A stretch of DNA of 64,000 bases from AP-15 sp963750195 (GTDB lineage Bacteria; Pseudomonadota; Alphaproteobacteria; ATCC43930; CGMCC-115725): the NCBI GenBank assembly GCA_963750195.1, contig CAVVPS010000010.1, positions 372,001-436,000 of the forward strand, written 5' to 3'. Shown here piece after piece: positions 17,820 through 26,028 of the stretch (within the stretch, counting starts at the first letter, position 1; the number at the start of each line of letters is the position of its first letter). The notes under the pieces were generated by a model. That model saw only the letters and a program-made list of their open reading frames with translations, was not told the DNA's origin and did no database searches. Both the position numbers and the translations under genes were made by a program.

Positions 17820-18569
17820 GTGAATCGGTCCCAGATCCTACCACGTCACGACGGTGCAACAATCGCCTACCACCGGCTCGCCGGCGAGGCCCCCGGGATC
17901 GTGTTCCTGGGCGGGTTACGCTCTGACATGACCGGCACCAAGGCGCGCTTTCTCGAGGAATACTGCCGGCGGCGCGGTCGCGCATTTGTGCGCTTCGATT
18001 ATTTTGGCCACGGGGCATCGAGCGGTGACTTCGCCGTCGGCACGATCGGCCGCTGGGCCGAGGACGCGATCGCCGTTATCGACGAACTGTCCAAAGGCCC
18101 GCAGATCCTGATCGGGTCGAGCATGGGCGGCTGGATCATGCTGCTGGCGGCGCTCGCCCGAACCGAGCGGATCCATGCGCTCGTCGGGGTCGCCGCTGCC
18201 CCCGATTTCACCGAGGATCTGTTCTGGGAACGGCTCGACGCGGCGCAACAGACGGAGTTCCGGGAGCGGGGGATCATCACACTGCCCTCGGACTACGACC
18301 CAGCCGGCTATACCTATCGCATGAGCTTTTTCGAAGAGGCGCGGCAACATCTGGTGATGCGCGAGGAGATCGCGCTCGACTGCCCGGTGCGGCTGCTCCA
18401 TGGCATACGCGATCAATCGGTGCCATGGCAGACGAGCTTGCGGCTCGCCGACCGGTTCCGCAGCCGCGACGTCGTGGTGACCCTGGTCAAGGACGGCGAC
18501 CACCGGCTGTCGACCGGTCGCGACCTCGCCCGCCTTGGCGCCGCGCTCGATGAACTCGTCAGCCGGTAG
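17820..18569 (+). CDS. Alpha/beta hydrolase (ABHD10-like)
   Basis: The GTG at 17820 opens VNRSQILPRHDGATIAYHRL; about 249 aa. Serine-hydrolase features: oxyanion region FLGGLRSDMTGTKA, nucleophile elbow GSSMGGWIML, acidic residue near LLHGIRDQSVPW and catalytic His in VKDGDHRLS. The FDYFGHGASSGDF segment and overall spacing match the ABHD10 / thioesterase-like group, which cleaves small acyl esters or thioesters. Substrate unknown. Confidence 0.85.
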   Translation: MNRSQILPRHDGATIAYHRLAGEAPGIVFLGGLRSDMTGTKARFLEEYCRRRGRAFVRFDYFGHGASSGDFAVGTIGRWAEDAIAVIDELSKGPQILIGSSMGGWIMLLAALARTERIHALVGVAAAPDFTEDLFWERLDAAQQTEFRERGIITLPSDYDPAGYTYRMSFFEEARQHLVMREEIALDCPVRLLHGIRDQSVPWQTSLRLADRFRSRDVVVTLVKDGDHRLSTGRDLARLGAALDELVSR

Positions 18570-19032
18570 GGGCTCGAAACTCGAGCCTCTGGCCGGTCAG
18601 AAAGGTCGATCAGCGGCCCAACCGCGATCGGCCCAATTCCCGTAGAACGGGAAATAACCGGGAATTTTTGCGATTTTGGCCCTGCAAGCCTCGATTCTGA
18701 ACGAAAAGAACATGTAAAATCAATCGCTTGCCGGAGAATTCCCGTAGGCAAGTAACCGGGAATTTTTTTCGGCCGAACCGGGAATTGAATTCGACGGAAC
18801 CGGGAATTAAATCGACGAAATCGGGAATTTCCGGAGCGGGCGAGATTTGCCGCCTGCGCAACCAGATTCCGGATGTCGAGGGGACCAAACCGCAGACAAT
18901 GGAGGCTGCGGTCACCGGCAATCGTCGTAATCAAACCCCAGACCATGCCGAGGATCATACGCCCCTTTCACGGCCAAACCGTGGCGACCGGGCGGCAACG
19001 GCCGCACCACCGGCCGGTGATACGCCCAACTC
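18570..19032. repeat. Intergenic region with six copies of a CGGGAAT repeat
   Basis: There is no convincing gene in this 463-base gap. Between about 18648 and 18833 the words ACCGGGAATT or CGGGAAT occur six times on the plus strand (near 18649, 18668, 18758, 18777, 18800 and 18820), spaced by AT-rich 10-25 base stretches, together with ACGGGAAATAA. The block resembles decayed tandem units of an interspersed element. The right part (18840-19030) shows nothing I recognise. Confidence 0.5.
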
Positions 19033-19428
19033 TTACTTTAAGATATTGTGGACGAGCCCGTGCGAGGCTTGCGCCAACCGGTCGTCGTTCGTCCACAAGG
19101 AATCGCAGCCATGATGCTGCGCACAGGCGAGATGCAGCGCATCGGATGTCCTCAGGCCAAAGTGGCCGCGGAGTTCAGCGGCTTGCAGGTAGACCGGTTC
19201 GGGCATGTCCAATGCTGCGAACCGCTCGAACAGCGCCATATAGGCCCGCTGCAGTACCGGGTCGCCGCGCTTGATTGGCCCGACCAGACACTCGCATTTG
19301 ACCAGCGGTGAGATGCCAAAGCGAGCTTCTGCGGCTTGGGCGATGGCGTCGGCGACGGGCTCGCCCCACCGCGCATGATGCTCGACGAGGTAAATCACCA
19401 GGCAGGCATCGAGGTAGATCAATCCCAC
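19033..19428 (-). CDS. VapC-type PIN-domain toxin
   Basis: 131 aa with a GTG start at 19428. PIN-domain acidic residues: IYLDACLVIYLVE at the N-terminus, KCECLVGP in the middle (Glu) and LRTSDALHLACAQHHGCDSLWTNDDRL at the C-terminus (two Asp). These chelate Mg/Mn for RNase activity, usually against tRNA or rRNA. It overlaps the antitoxin gene by 10 bases, as in most vapBC operons. Confidence 0.88.
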   Translation of the reverse strand: MGLIYLDACLVIYLVEHHARWGEPVADAIAQAAEARFGISPLVKCECLVGPIKRGDPVLQRAYMALFERFAALDMPEPVYLQAAELRGHFGLRTSDALHLACAQHHGCDSLWTNDDRLAQASHGLVHNILK

Positions 19429-19685
19429 GAGCTTCTCTCTAGTCGGATCGCGGCATCGATCTCCTCGGCCGAACGTCGCGCGTAGGCTGGCAGCGGATGG
19501 CCCCCGACCCAGTCGAGAATAACCCGGGCATTGCCCGTATCTGCGCTCGCTGCAGGCGCCGGTCCGGCGGGCACGAGTCGAACCACTGGTTCCCCGCGGT
19601 TGGCGATGATCACCTCCTCCCCGGCCTGAGCGGCTTTTATCAGCTGCGAGAGGCGGTTCTTGGCTTCCAAGATGTTTACCTGCAA
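19419..19685 (-). CDS. Phd/YefM-family antitoxin
   Basis: 88 aa. MQVNILEAKNRLSQLIKAAQAGEEVIIANRGEPVVRLVPA is the classic Phd/YefM DNA-binding N-terminus. The C-terminus (PAYARRSAEEIDAAIRLERSSWD) should wrap the PIN toxin. It is the first gene of a minus-strand TA operon; an inverted repeat at 19707-19722 just upstream is the likely operator. Confidence 0.88.
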   Translation of the reverse strand: MQVNILEAKNRLSQLIKAAQAGEEVIIANRGEPVVRLVPAGPAPAASADTGNARVILDWVGGHPLPAYARRSAEEIDAAIRLERSSWD

Positions 19686-19706
19686 GATCGCGACCTCCGC
19701 TTGTCC

Positions 19707-19722
19707 TAGCTATAAATAGCTA
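19707..19722. promoter_or_regulatory. Palindromic operator of the minus-strand TA module
   Basis: TAGCTAT-AA-ATAGCTA is a perfect 7-bp inverted repeat 22 bases upstream of the antitoxin start. Its AT-rich centre overlaps a possible -10 region. Phd-family antitoxins bind such sites to repress their own operon. Confidence 0.55.
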
Positions 19723-19785
19723 TATTAGCCAGCTGTGCAAAGGCAATGTCCCGCGATCAGCGCCGTCAAGCCACCGCCTGGATTG

Positions 19786-19810
19786 ACATGGACCAGAGAT
19801 TGGTCCATGT
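19786..19810. promoter_or_regulatory. Palindromic operator of the plus-strand TA module
   Basis: ACATGGACCA-GAGAT-TGGTCCATGT is a perfect 10-bp inverted repeat with a 5-nt spacer, 35 bases upstream of the antitoxin at 19845. It differs in sequence from the operator at 19707, so the two modules are likely separately regulated. Confidence 0.6.
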
Positions 19811-19844
19811 AACAACTGATCGTCCGGCCAGAAGTGGGTGAGCG

Positions 19845-20102
19845 ATGCGGATTGCGGTGACCAACGCCAAGGGGCAGCTGACGGAATTGATCCACCGCGC
19901 CGAAGCGGGAGAAGAGATCGTGCTGACCAGGCACGGCCGGGCGGTGGTGCGTCTGGTGCCGGTCGAAGCCGCGGTGGCACCCGCAGCCCGCAAGAAGCTG
20001 CTTGAAGCGGTACGGGCATCTGGGGCCGCCAGGGCATGCCCCGGAGAAAGTGCCGCCAGAAGCCAGGACTTCCTGTTTGGGCCGGATGGTCTGCCTCGAT
20101 GA
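19845..20102 (+). CDS. Phd/YefM-family antitoxin (second module)
   Basis: 85 aa. MRIAVTNAKGQLTELIHRAEAGEEIVLTRHGRAVVRLVPV is the conserved Phd/YefM DNA-binding part. Its C-terminus (ARSQDFLFGPDGLPR) is short and ends in an ATGA overlap with the toxin gene. It sits back-to-back with the other TA pair across a 159-base gap. Confidence 0.88.
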   Translation: MRIAVTNAKGQLTELIHRAEAGEEIVLTRHGRAVVRLVPVEAAVAPAARKKLLEAVRASGAARACPGESAARSQDFLFGPDGLPR

Positions 20103-20488
20103 TCGCCGTCGATACTTCGGCGCTGATGGCGATCGCGCTCGGCGAAACCGGAGCGGATGCCTGCATAAGGGTTCTGGAAACCGAGACCGAGGTCGCGATT
20201 TCCGCTGGAACCGTGGCGGAGGCCCTGATCGTCGCAGCCCGGCGCAATGTCGGCGAAGAAATTAGCCGCATGATCGACGGGCTAGGCTTTGAAATCGTGT
20301 CGGTGACGTCGGCCTCGGCCCGGCGCGTCGCCGCGGCCTATGCGTTATGGGGAAGGGGCGCGCATCCCGCAGGGCTGAACTTTGGCGACTGCTTTTCGTA
20401 TGAAGTCGCCAAAGAACGCTCTTGCCCGTTGCTCTATGTCGGCGACGATTTCTCGCAAACCGACCTCGAAAGCGCCCTTTCAAACTAA
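20099..20488 (+). CDS. VapC-type PIN-domain toxin (second module)
   Basis: 129 aa from the ATG at 20099, which overlaps the antitoxin stop. PIN residues: MIAVDTSALMAIALGE (Asp), ISAGTVAEALIV (Glu), and LNFGDCFSYEVAKERSCPLLYVGDDFSQTDL (Asp pair), the signature of the VapC group with GD-C-Y motifs. Predicted Mg-dependent ribonuclease. The sequence is only distantly like the toxin at 19033, so the two modules are not a recent duplication. Confidence 0.92.
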   Translation: MIAVDTSALMAIALGETGADACIRVLETETEVAISAGTVAEALIVAARRNVGEEISRMIDGLGFEIVSVTSASARRVAAAYALWGRGAHPAGLNFGDCFSYEVAKERSCPLLYVGDDFSQTDLESALSN

Positions 20489-20499
20489 AGCGCCGAGCC

Positions 20500-20645
20500 G
20501 GCCGAATGTCGCGGCTGTAAAAATCGGCGGCGAGCCCCCTCCCTTCCCTCCCCCGCGAGCGGGGAGGGGTTAGGGTGGGGGGTGTCGTTGGCCATCTTGA
20601 CCGCGTCGGCTTCGGTCCTGAAGCGGTAGAGCGGGCGACGGGCCC
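20500..20645 (-). pseudogene. gabD-like remnant 1, interrupted by a GC-rich palindrome
   Basis: Both ends match the intact gabD at 28371-29828. The plus-strand words ATGTCGCGGCTGTA and GGCGAGCC (20506-20536) match about 28560-28590, and GTGTCGTTGGCCATCTTGAC with AAGCGGTAGAGCGGG (20582-20636) match 28600-28655. Between them sits a palindromic insert (20534-20582) that replaces a few gabD bases. No reading frame survives. Confidence 0.65.
20534..20582. repeat. REP-like palindrome, copy 1
   Basis: The core CCCTCCCCCGCGAGCGGGGAGGGG is a near-perfect inverted repeat (CCCTCCCC / GGGGAGGGG around CGCGAGC), flanked by CCCCTCCCTT and TTAGGGTGGGG. A second copy lies at 21853-21899. This is a common intergenic repeat type in alphaproteobacteria. 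Confidence 0.7.
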
Positions 20646-20719
20646 GGAGGCCAACGGTTTGGGCAACACCTAGAGGGCCACAGGAGCTAAAAGCGATGAC
20701 GACATAAGGGAGAACGGCA

Positions 20720-21082
20720 GTGGCGAAGTTCGATGCGGACATCCTGCGTGACTTGCGCGATCTCCGGGAAGTCTCGATCCGGACCGAGAAACACCCGGAT
20801 AGTGCAGTGGTCATCTGGGTGGTGGTGGCTGACGACGAGGTCTTTGTGCGCTCGGTGCGCGGCAGCAAGGGGCGTTGGTACAGGGACATCGCGACGGGCG
20901 GGTCCGCCATATTGGAATTTGACGGCCGCCGGCTGGTGGTTCAGGCAGTGCCGGTGAGTGACGCCGATGCGATCGCGCGGGCCAGCCGCGAATATTTGCG
21001 AAAATACGAGACGAGTCCCTACGCACAGTCGGTGGTTCGCGCCGAGGTGCTGCCGACCACGTTGCGGCTGGAACCGCGCTGA
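20720..21082 (+). CDS. DUF2255 family protein
   Basis: 120 aa with a GTG start behind AAGGGAGA. The core REVSIRTEKHPDSAVVIWVVVADDEVFVRSVRGSKGRWYRDI matches the DUF2255 pattern (a small split-barrel-like fold with a conserved W-V-V and GRWY). No enzymatic role is established. It is followed 21 bases later by a DinB gene and appears to be in one operon with it, inside the accessory island. Confidence 0.75.
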   Translation: MAKFDADILRDLRDLREVSIRTEKHPDSAVVIWVVVADDEVFVRSVRGSKGRWYRDIATGGSAILEFDGRRLVVQAVPVSDADAIARASREYLRKYETSPYAQSVVRAEVLPTTLRLEPR

Positions 21083-21103
21083 CCAGCGAAAGTGTGGTGA
21101 ACG

Positions 21104-21667
21104 ATGCCTGCCTCACACCTTCAGACCTTGCGCGCGATGGCGTACAACAACGCCTGGGCGAACCATCGCTTGCTCGCAGCCTGCGCCGGATTGACACAGG
21201 CGGAGTTCGAAGCGCCGCGAACGGGCTTTTTCCCGTCGATCCAGGCCACCTTGAACCACATCCTGATCATCGACCGGTTCTACATTGATGCGCTCGAGGG
21301 TGGCACGCTCGGCCCGGCCGCGTGGGCGGATCCAATTCCCTGTCCCACCGTCTCGGACCTGCGGCCCGCCCAAGCGGCGATCGATCGTCGATTGATCGCC
21401 TGGTGCGAGGCGCTGGACGAAGCCGGGCCAGACCGGGTCATCCGCGTGCACCGCAGCACGCGCGTGCAGACGGAGCGGGCTGACCGCCTTCTGCTGCACC
21501 TGTTCCAGCACCAGATCCACCATCGCGGCCAGGCGCACGCGATGCTCAGCGGCACCGCCGTACCGCCGCCGCAGCTCGACGAGTTCTTCTCGGTCGCAGA
21601 GGGCCCGCTGCGCGCCACCGAGTTCGACGACCTCGGCTGGACCGAGGCGACAATTTGGCAGGAGTAG
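21104..21667 (+). CDS. DinB-family metal-dependent protein
   Basis: 187 aa. The four-helix DinB fold is indicated by LRAMAYNNAWANHRLLAACAGL at the start, LNHILIIDRFYIDAL with the first metal His, and FQHQIHHRGQAHAML with the paired His ligands. DinB/YfiT relatives include thiol transferases (bacillithiol, mycothiol) and proteins of unknown role. There is no sequence evidence for a specific thiol substrate here. Confidence 0.88.
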   Translation: MPASHLQTLRAMAYNNAWANHRLLAACAGLTQAEFEAPRTGFFPSIQATLNHILIIDRFYIDALEGGTLGPAAWADPIPCPTVSDLRPAQAAIDRRLIAWCEALDEAGPDRVIRVHRSTRVQTERADRLLLHLFQHQIHHRGQAHAMLSGTAVPPPQLDEFFSVAEGPLRATEFDDLGWTEATIWQE

Positions 21668-21734
21668 GATCGCTGAACGGCATTTCGACGAGCCGTCAAA
21701 ATCCGACGACCCTGGCCGGCCTGCCGATCTCATT

Positions 21735-22185
21735 AATTTCCACGAATTCCTCGATGCCGTAGTTGGCGCCCAGTGACCCCGCAGAATGGGGCGATGCTTT
21801 CCTTCATTCCCCGAGGGGGGCGACCGCGGTCGAGATGATGCCTTCGTTGATGCCCCCTCCCTAACCCTCCCCCGCGAGCGGGGGAGGGAAGGGTGGGGGC
21901 GTCGTTGGCCATCTTGACCCCTTCTTCTTCACTCTTGAAGCGGTAGAGCGGCGCGACCGGCCCGAAGGTCACCTCCTTGGTGATGACCATGTCGGTCATC
22001 ACATCGGTCAGCACGGCGGCGCGCTTCCCGCCGGTGACCAGCTTGGCGCCTTTCTTGACGGCATCGGCATGTGCGCCTCGCCCCTCTCGACCGCATTAAT
22101 GTCGATCAATGGCGCGACCACCGCACCCGGCGCGAACCCGTCGGCGGCCTTCATCGCACCCGCGGTCTCGGAGAGCTGTCAATTC
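21735..22185 (-). pseudogene. gabD-like remnant 2, with deletion and palindrome insert
   Basis: The minus-strand translation contains DMVITKEVTFGPVAPLYRFKSEEEGVKMAND, matching GabD residues around the conserved ETFGP motif, and flanking DNA matches gabD from about 28410 to 28890. A GC-rich palindrome (21853-21899) replaces about 85 bases, another segment coding for the FFEPTV region is missing, and several frames are lost. With remnant 1 and the intact gabD this makes three related copies, all on the minus strand. Confidence 0.75.
21853..21899. repeat. REP-like palindrome, copy 2
   Basis: CCCTCCCCCGCGAGCGGGGGAGGG core, flanked by CCCCTCCCTAA and AAGGGTGGGGG; the same element as at 20534-20582. 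Both copies abut the same gabD-derived phrase GTCGTTGGCCATC. Confidence 0.72.
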
Positions 22186-22405
22186 AGGATCACCTTGTTC
22201 ACAAGACCGGCAGCGGCACCAGCCTCTTCTCGCCCCAATGGGCACGTCACACCGCGTCACCGCCGCCGCAGCCCAACAACCTCACAACATTTTCCCGCTC
22301 GGTCCAAGGGGATGCTTGCTGCCTCCATCACTACATTTTATGCTTGCTATCGATCGAATGCGTCCATATATGGGAACTAAGAAACCTGAGTACGGCGGTT
22401 GCATC

Positions 22406-23308
22406 TTGAGTGAGAAATCTAAAGGCCAGCTTTCGCCCCAGGAGAGGGGCGGTCTTGCTCGCAGAGACCGACTTACCCCCGCCCGGCGGAGCGACATCGC
22501 CACGCGCGCCGCGCAGGCTAGATGGAACCGTGAGACACCAAACGCGAACCTAGCAAGCATCGAGGATTTTCAAATGAACGCTGACGCAATAGACGCCGCG
22601 GATATTTTGGTGACCGAGTTAAGTGAACAGGCGGCACTACTTTCGCAATCGGGCGTCAATGCGTTGTCGGGCGGACATCTCGGCGAAGCGAAGCTGATCA
22701 TTAGTGCGATAGAAGAAACGCAGGCTCTGCGTAGTCGAGCGGAACAGTTGAAGATTGACATCGCGGCACTTCATGATGCTCTTGTACCAGCAACACGGCT
22801 AGACGATGGCGCTTCGCAAATAGTCCCCTCCGGGGATTTCGGGAACGTCGGGCGTAAACAAGATCGGACGGATCCTACGCTCATGAACGCCAAGAGATAT
22901 AAGATACTTACTCGATTGGAGGAAAGACACAGTACTCGATTTCACCGACGATCCGCAGCGATTTATCGCAGCGACGACGATCAGATCGGAGTCGTGTGCA
23001 CCATGTCAAAATGGCATGCAAAAAACGAAAACTATTGGTACGCGTACCATCCGCATCAGGACCAGTTTCTTGCGAGCGCCAAGCACGGTTATTTCATTCT
23101 CGGAATGATGGACCTAGACGTAGCGGTCGCGCTCCCGGTCGAGGTCATGCGCCAAAACCTGGGTAAGCTCTATACCACGACGACGCCAGACGGCCGGAGC
23201 TATTGGCATATTCACATCTCGCGCTCGGGAGTCGGAGGGCTCGTTCTGCAGCGGGCGAAAGGCGAACCTCCGGTGCCGCTTGATCGCTACACACTGCAAC
23301 TCGCTTAG
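22406..23308 (+). CDS. Unknown 300-aa protein upstream of the ATPase-TOPRIM gene
   Basis: The start is uncertain: TTG at 22406 (SEKSKGQLSPQERGGLARRD) or ATG at 22370. The N-terminus is basic (ARRSDIATRAAQARWNRE), followed by a helical region rich in Ala/Glu/Leu (about residues 50-135). The C-terminal half carries aromatic and charged residues (KNENYWYAYHPHQDQF, GYFILGMMDLDVAVALP, YWHIHISRSG). I recognise no family. It is AT-richer than its neighbours and lies 74 bases upstream of the AAA/TOPRIM gene on the same strand, so the two may form one system. Confidence 0.6.
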   Translation: MSEKSKGQLSPQERGGLARRDRLTPARRSDIATRAAQARWNRETPNANLASIEDFQMNADAIDAADILVTELSEQAALLSQSGVNALSGGHLGEAKLIISAIEETQALRSRAEQLKIDIAALHDALVPATRLDDGASQIVPSGDFGNVGRKQDRTDPTLMNAKRYKILTRLEERHSTRFHRRSAAIYRSDDDQIGVVCTMSKWHAKNENYWYAYHPHQDQFLASAKHGYFILGMMDLDVAVALPVEVMRQNLGKLYTTTTPDGRSYWHIHISRSGVGGLVLQRAKGEPPVPLDRYTLQLA

Positions 23309-23382
23309 TTTGAACACTTGAATTTGCCAATGCCACCTTGGGGGGCGGGCGCCTTGCTGCTCGCCCAAACTCGTGAAGCCCA

Positions 23383-25141
23383 ATGATAGTTCGGCTCGAA
23401 ATTACCAACTTTAGAAAGCTCACCCGCTTTGGCCTGCGCCTGCGAAGTGGCAATATACTTGTTGACCCAAATAACAGCGGAAAGTCCTCTATTCTCGACG
23501 GGTTTAGAGCACTCGAGGCATGTCTCCGTAATGCACGAACTCGCAATCCGACACTAATCGAGATCCCTGGTGAAGGCGTATTCGACGGATATGAGGTACC
23601 CGACAGCGTTCTTCCGTTTAGCCTTGCGAATTCAGCGTATAATTATGGTGACGACGATGCAATATTAATATTCGAGAACACGAGAGGCGCGAAGGCTGTT
23701 TTAAGGCTTCATCCAGACCGGATCACCCAATTCTACATCGATATGGGCGGTGCTCGGTTGCCGACTAGTTCAAAGATTCCGCAGTGCCTTTGAGGTCGAT
23801 TTGGTTATCGTTCCGACGCTTACTCCTCTGGAGATCGATGAGCAGTATGTGCAGGACGACACCGTGCGGCGGAATGCAGGGACGCGACTTGCGAGCCGGG
23901 TGCTTCGGAACATATGGCTTCGCAAGACCCAAGCGGAATTTTATGCTTTTAAGCAGGATGTCGAGGCTGCCTGGCCTTCAGTAGAGCTCCAAAAGCCGGA
24001 GATGCAATCAGGCAATTCCGCTGTTGTCCGCATGTTTTTCAGTGAGGCGCGGATAGATCGTGAGGTCCAATGGGCCGGCTTCGGGTTCCAAGTGTGGATG
24101 CAAATTCTTACCCATCTTGGGCGCGGCAACCAGTCATCCACTGTGGTGATTGATGAACCCGACATCTACTTGCATCCAGATCTACAGCGTCGTTTGCTTC
24201 GCATGGTACGCGAACGCTTCGGACAGTTCATCCTAGCGACGCATTCGGTAGAAATGATCAACGACGCGGAGCCGCACGAAGTGGTATCCGTCGACCCGAG
24301 CAATAGGTCAGGAAAGCGCATCAGGACGGAGGAGGAATATGCCTCGCTTTACCGGTATTTAGGTTCGAGCGACAACGCCGATCTTGCGCGAATTGCGCGC
24401 TCCCAGAAGGTAATTTTCGTTGAAGGCAAGGACGGACGACTAATCAGACGGCTGGCCGCTCGGTTTGGCCTAGACCGGCTTGCGGATTCGCATAGCGTGC
24501 CGATCGTTCAGCTGGGTGGTTTGTCCCAATGGCGGCGAGCGGCGCACGCAGCATGGGCGTTCCGTGAAGTACTTGACTTAGATGTCGCGGTGTTCTGCCT
24601 GTTTGACCGAGACTACAGATCTGATGAGGAGATAGCCGAGTTTCTGACATCGGCTTCCGCGGAGAGTCTCGTTTGCCGCGTGCTGGAACGCAAGGAGATT
24701 GAAAATTACCTCCTTGAGCCGCAAGCTATCCTACGGGCTGCTGTCAGGCGACTTCGGACCAGGGAGCCAAGCGCCGCTGAACCCTCTATCACGGAAGCGC
24801 AGCGATGGCTTGAGGCTGCCACCGCGCCCTTCAAAATGGTTGTGATGAGCCAACGAGCAGCGAGGTGCCTACAATTTGCCAAGGAACACGGAAGCTCCTT
24901 GGACCCGAGCACTATTATAGAGCGGGCCGCTGCGGAGTTTGAGGGTCGGTGGGCGGCATTGTCGGATCGCCTCCCCTTGGTACCGGGGAAGGAGGTGCTG
25001 TCTAGATTAAACGAGATCCTTCAGAGCACGCTGCGGATCTCACTCACCGACACAATGATCGTGGAGCAGCTCCAGCGTGGACATATCGACAAATCTTTCC
25101 TCGGAATCTTGGAAGAGCTTGAACGGTTTTCCGCTGCATAA
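23383..25141 (+). CDS. AAA ATPase fused to a TOPRIM/DUF4435-like domain (OLD/PARIS-like), frameshifted
   Basis: About 586 aa once a single-base shift near 23760-23780 is bridged. N-terminal SMC-like ATPase: MIVRLEITNFRKLTRF, Walker A region DPNNSGKSS at residues 28-36 (the usual first Gly is Asp), Walker B STVVIDEPDIYLHPDLQRRLL and the switch His ILATHSVEMI. C-terminal TOPRIM: KVIFVEGKDGRLIRRL (catalytic Glu), CLFDRDYRSDEE (DxD) and RKEIENYLLEP, a motif reminiscent of DUF4435. Families with this layout are OLD nucleases (also GajA of Gabija) and PARIS (AriA ATPase plus AriB DUF4435 TOPRIM, sometimes fused), all anti-phage. The region is AT-rich against its surroundings, suggesting transfer. 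Confidence 0.82.
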
Positions 25142-25146
25142 GGTCC

Positions 25147-25362
25147 TTGGTAGCAGGCGAATGCTGCCTTGATCTCCTCCTTCGCTGGCAGCATCGCCGG
25201 CAAGCCCTTCAACGATCGCCGTCAGTTCATCCGGTGTCGCCTCGTAGGAGGCGCCGGCGAGTTCTGCATCTATTCAAGTGCAAGCTCGGCCAGCTCCTGC
25301 TGCCGGTCCGCCGGCCAGGTCGGAACAGGTTCCAATACTGCCCTGACCTGATCCTTGGTCAT
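25147..25362 (-). pseudogene. Broken small antitoxin gene
   Basis: From the ATG at 25362 the minus strand reads MTKDQVRAVLEPVPTWPADR and QQELAELALE, then a TAG. The neighbouring frames continue AELAGASYEATPDELTAIVEGL and KEEIKAAFA. This N-terminus (MTKDQ..V...V.TWP..RQ...A) is that of short ParD/RelB-like antitoxins that accompany RelE/ParE toxins. Two frameshifts separate the pieces and I see no partner toxin, so it looks like a relic. It lies between the ATPase gene and the IS66 element. Confidence 0.5.
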
Positions 25363-25578
25363 GTCGCGTTTTATCCGATCCTGGCCGGCGGGCCTCTACG
25401 ATGCCGTGGTGCTCAGACCCACGTAAACGATCTGCTCGATCGTCATGGCTGGGCTTGGCCCCGGCTGTCCGGTTTGAATCTGCATACAAAGTGACCGCGT
25501 GGTAAGCGTCAGCTGAGGGTCGTCTTGCACTCGGCGTGTTGAGCTGGATGCTGCCGCTCTTTTGCGGGCAGCGGTGCA

Positions 25579-26028
25579 ATGGATGACGCGGAGCTGGTCG
25601 ATAAGGAGGACCTTGGGAGTACTCATACGAGGGCTCGCGAGGTCCGCGGCGAGGTTCTCACCGGTCCGGAGCGCCGGCGACGCTGGAGCCTCGAAGAGAA
25701 GCTTCGGATATTGGCGCAGAGCGTGGCGCCAGGATCCTCGCCCTCGCTGGTTTGCCGACTGCACGCGATCAGCAGCGGCCAGCTTTACACCTGGCGCCGG
25801 CAGTTCCGTACCGGCGAGCTGACCGGGTTTGCGCCGGTGAGATTGGCCCCGCCGGTCGAGGAGCTTCCACGGGCCGCTGCGTCGGTTGATCCGGTGCCGA
25901 TACTGCCCGAAACCGATCGGCCGGCGGACGGGATCATCGAGGTGGAGCTGGCCTCGGGGGTGAAGCTGCGCCTGACCGGCGCGGTCGACCAGGTGGCATT
26001 GCGCCGGGTCTTGTCGGCGCTGTCGTGA
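25579..26028 (+). CDS. tnpA: IS66 accessory protein TnpA
   Basis: 149 aa. The helix-turn-helix region RRRWSLEEKLRILAQSVAPGSSPSLVCRLHAISSGQLYTWRRQF is the transposase_8-type DNA-binding domain of the IS66 first ORF. The stop overlaps the GTG start of tnpB (4-base overlap), a usual coupling in IS66. Needed for transposition together with TnpB and TnpC; it is not itself a DDE enzyme. Confidence 0.92.
   Translation: MDDAELVDKEDLGSTHTRAREVRGEVLTGPERRRRWSLEEKLRILAQSVAPGSSPSLVCRLHAISSGQLYTWRRQFRTGELTGFAPVRLAPPVEELPRAAASVDPVPILPETDRPADGIIEVELASGVKLRLTGAVDQVALRRVLSALS

Noticed and set aside
18641..18840. Possible CRISPR array
   Set aside because: Repeats are only 8-10 bases with irregular spacing; there are no unique 30-40 base spacers and no cas genes.
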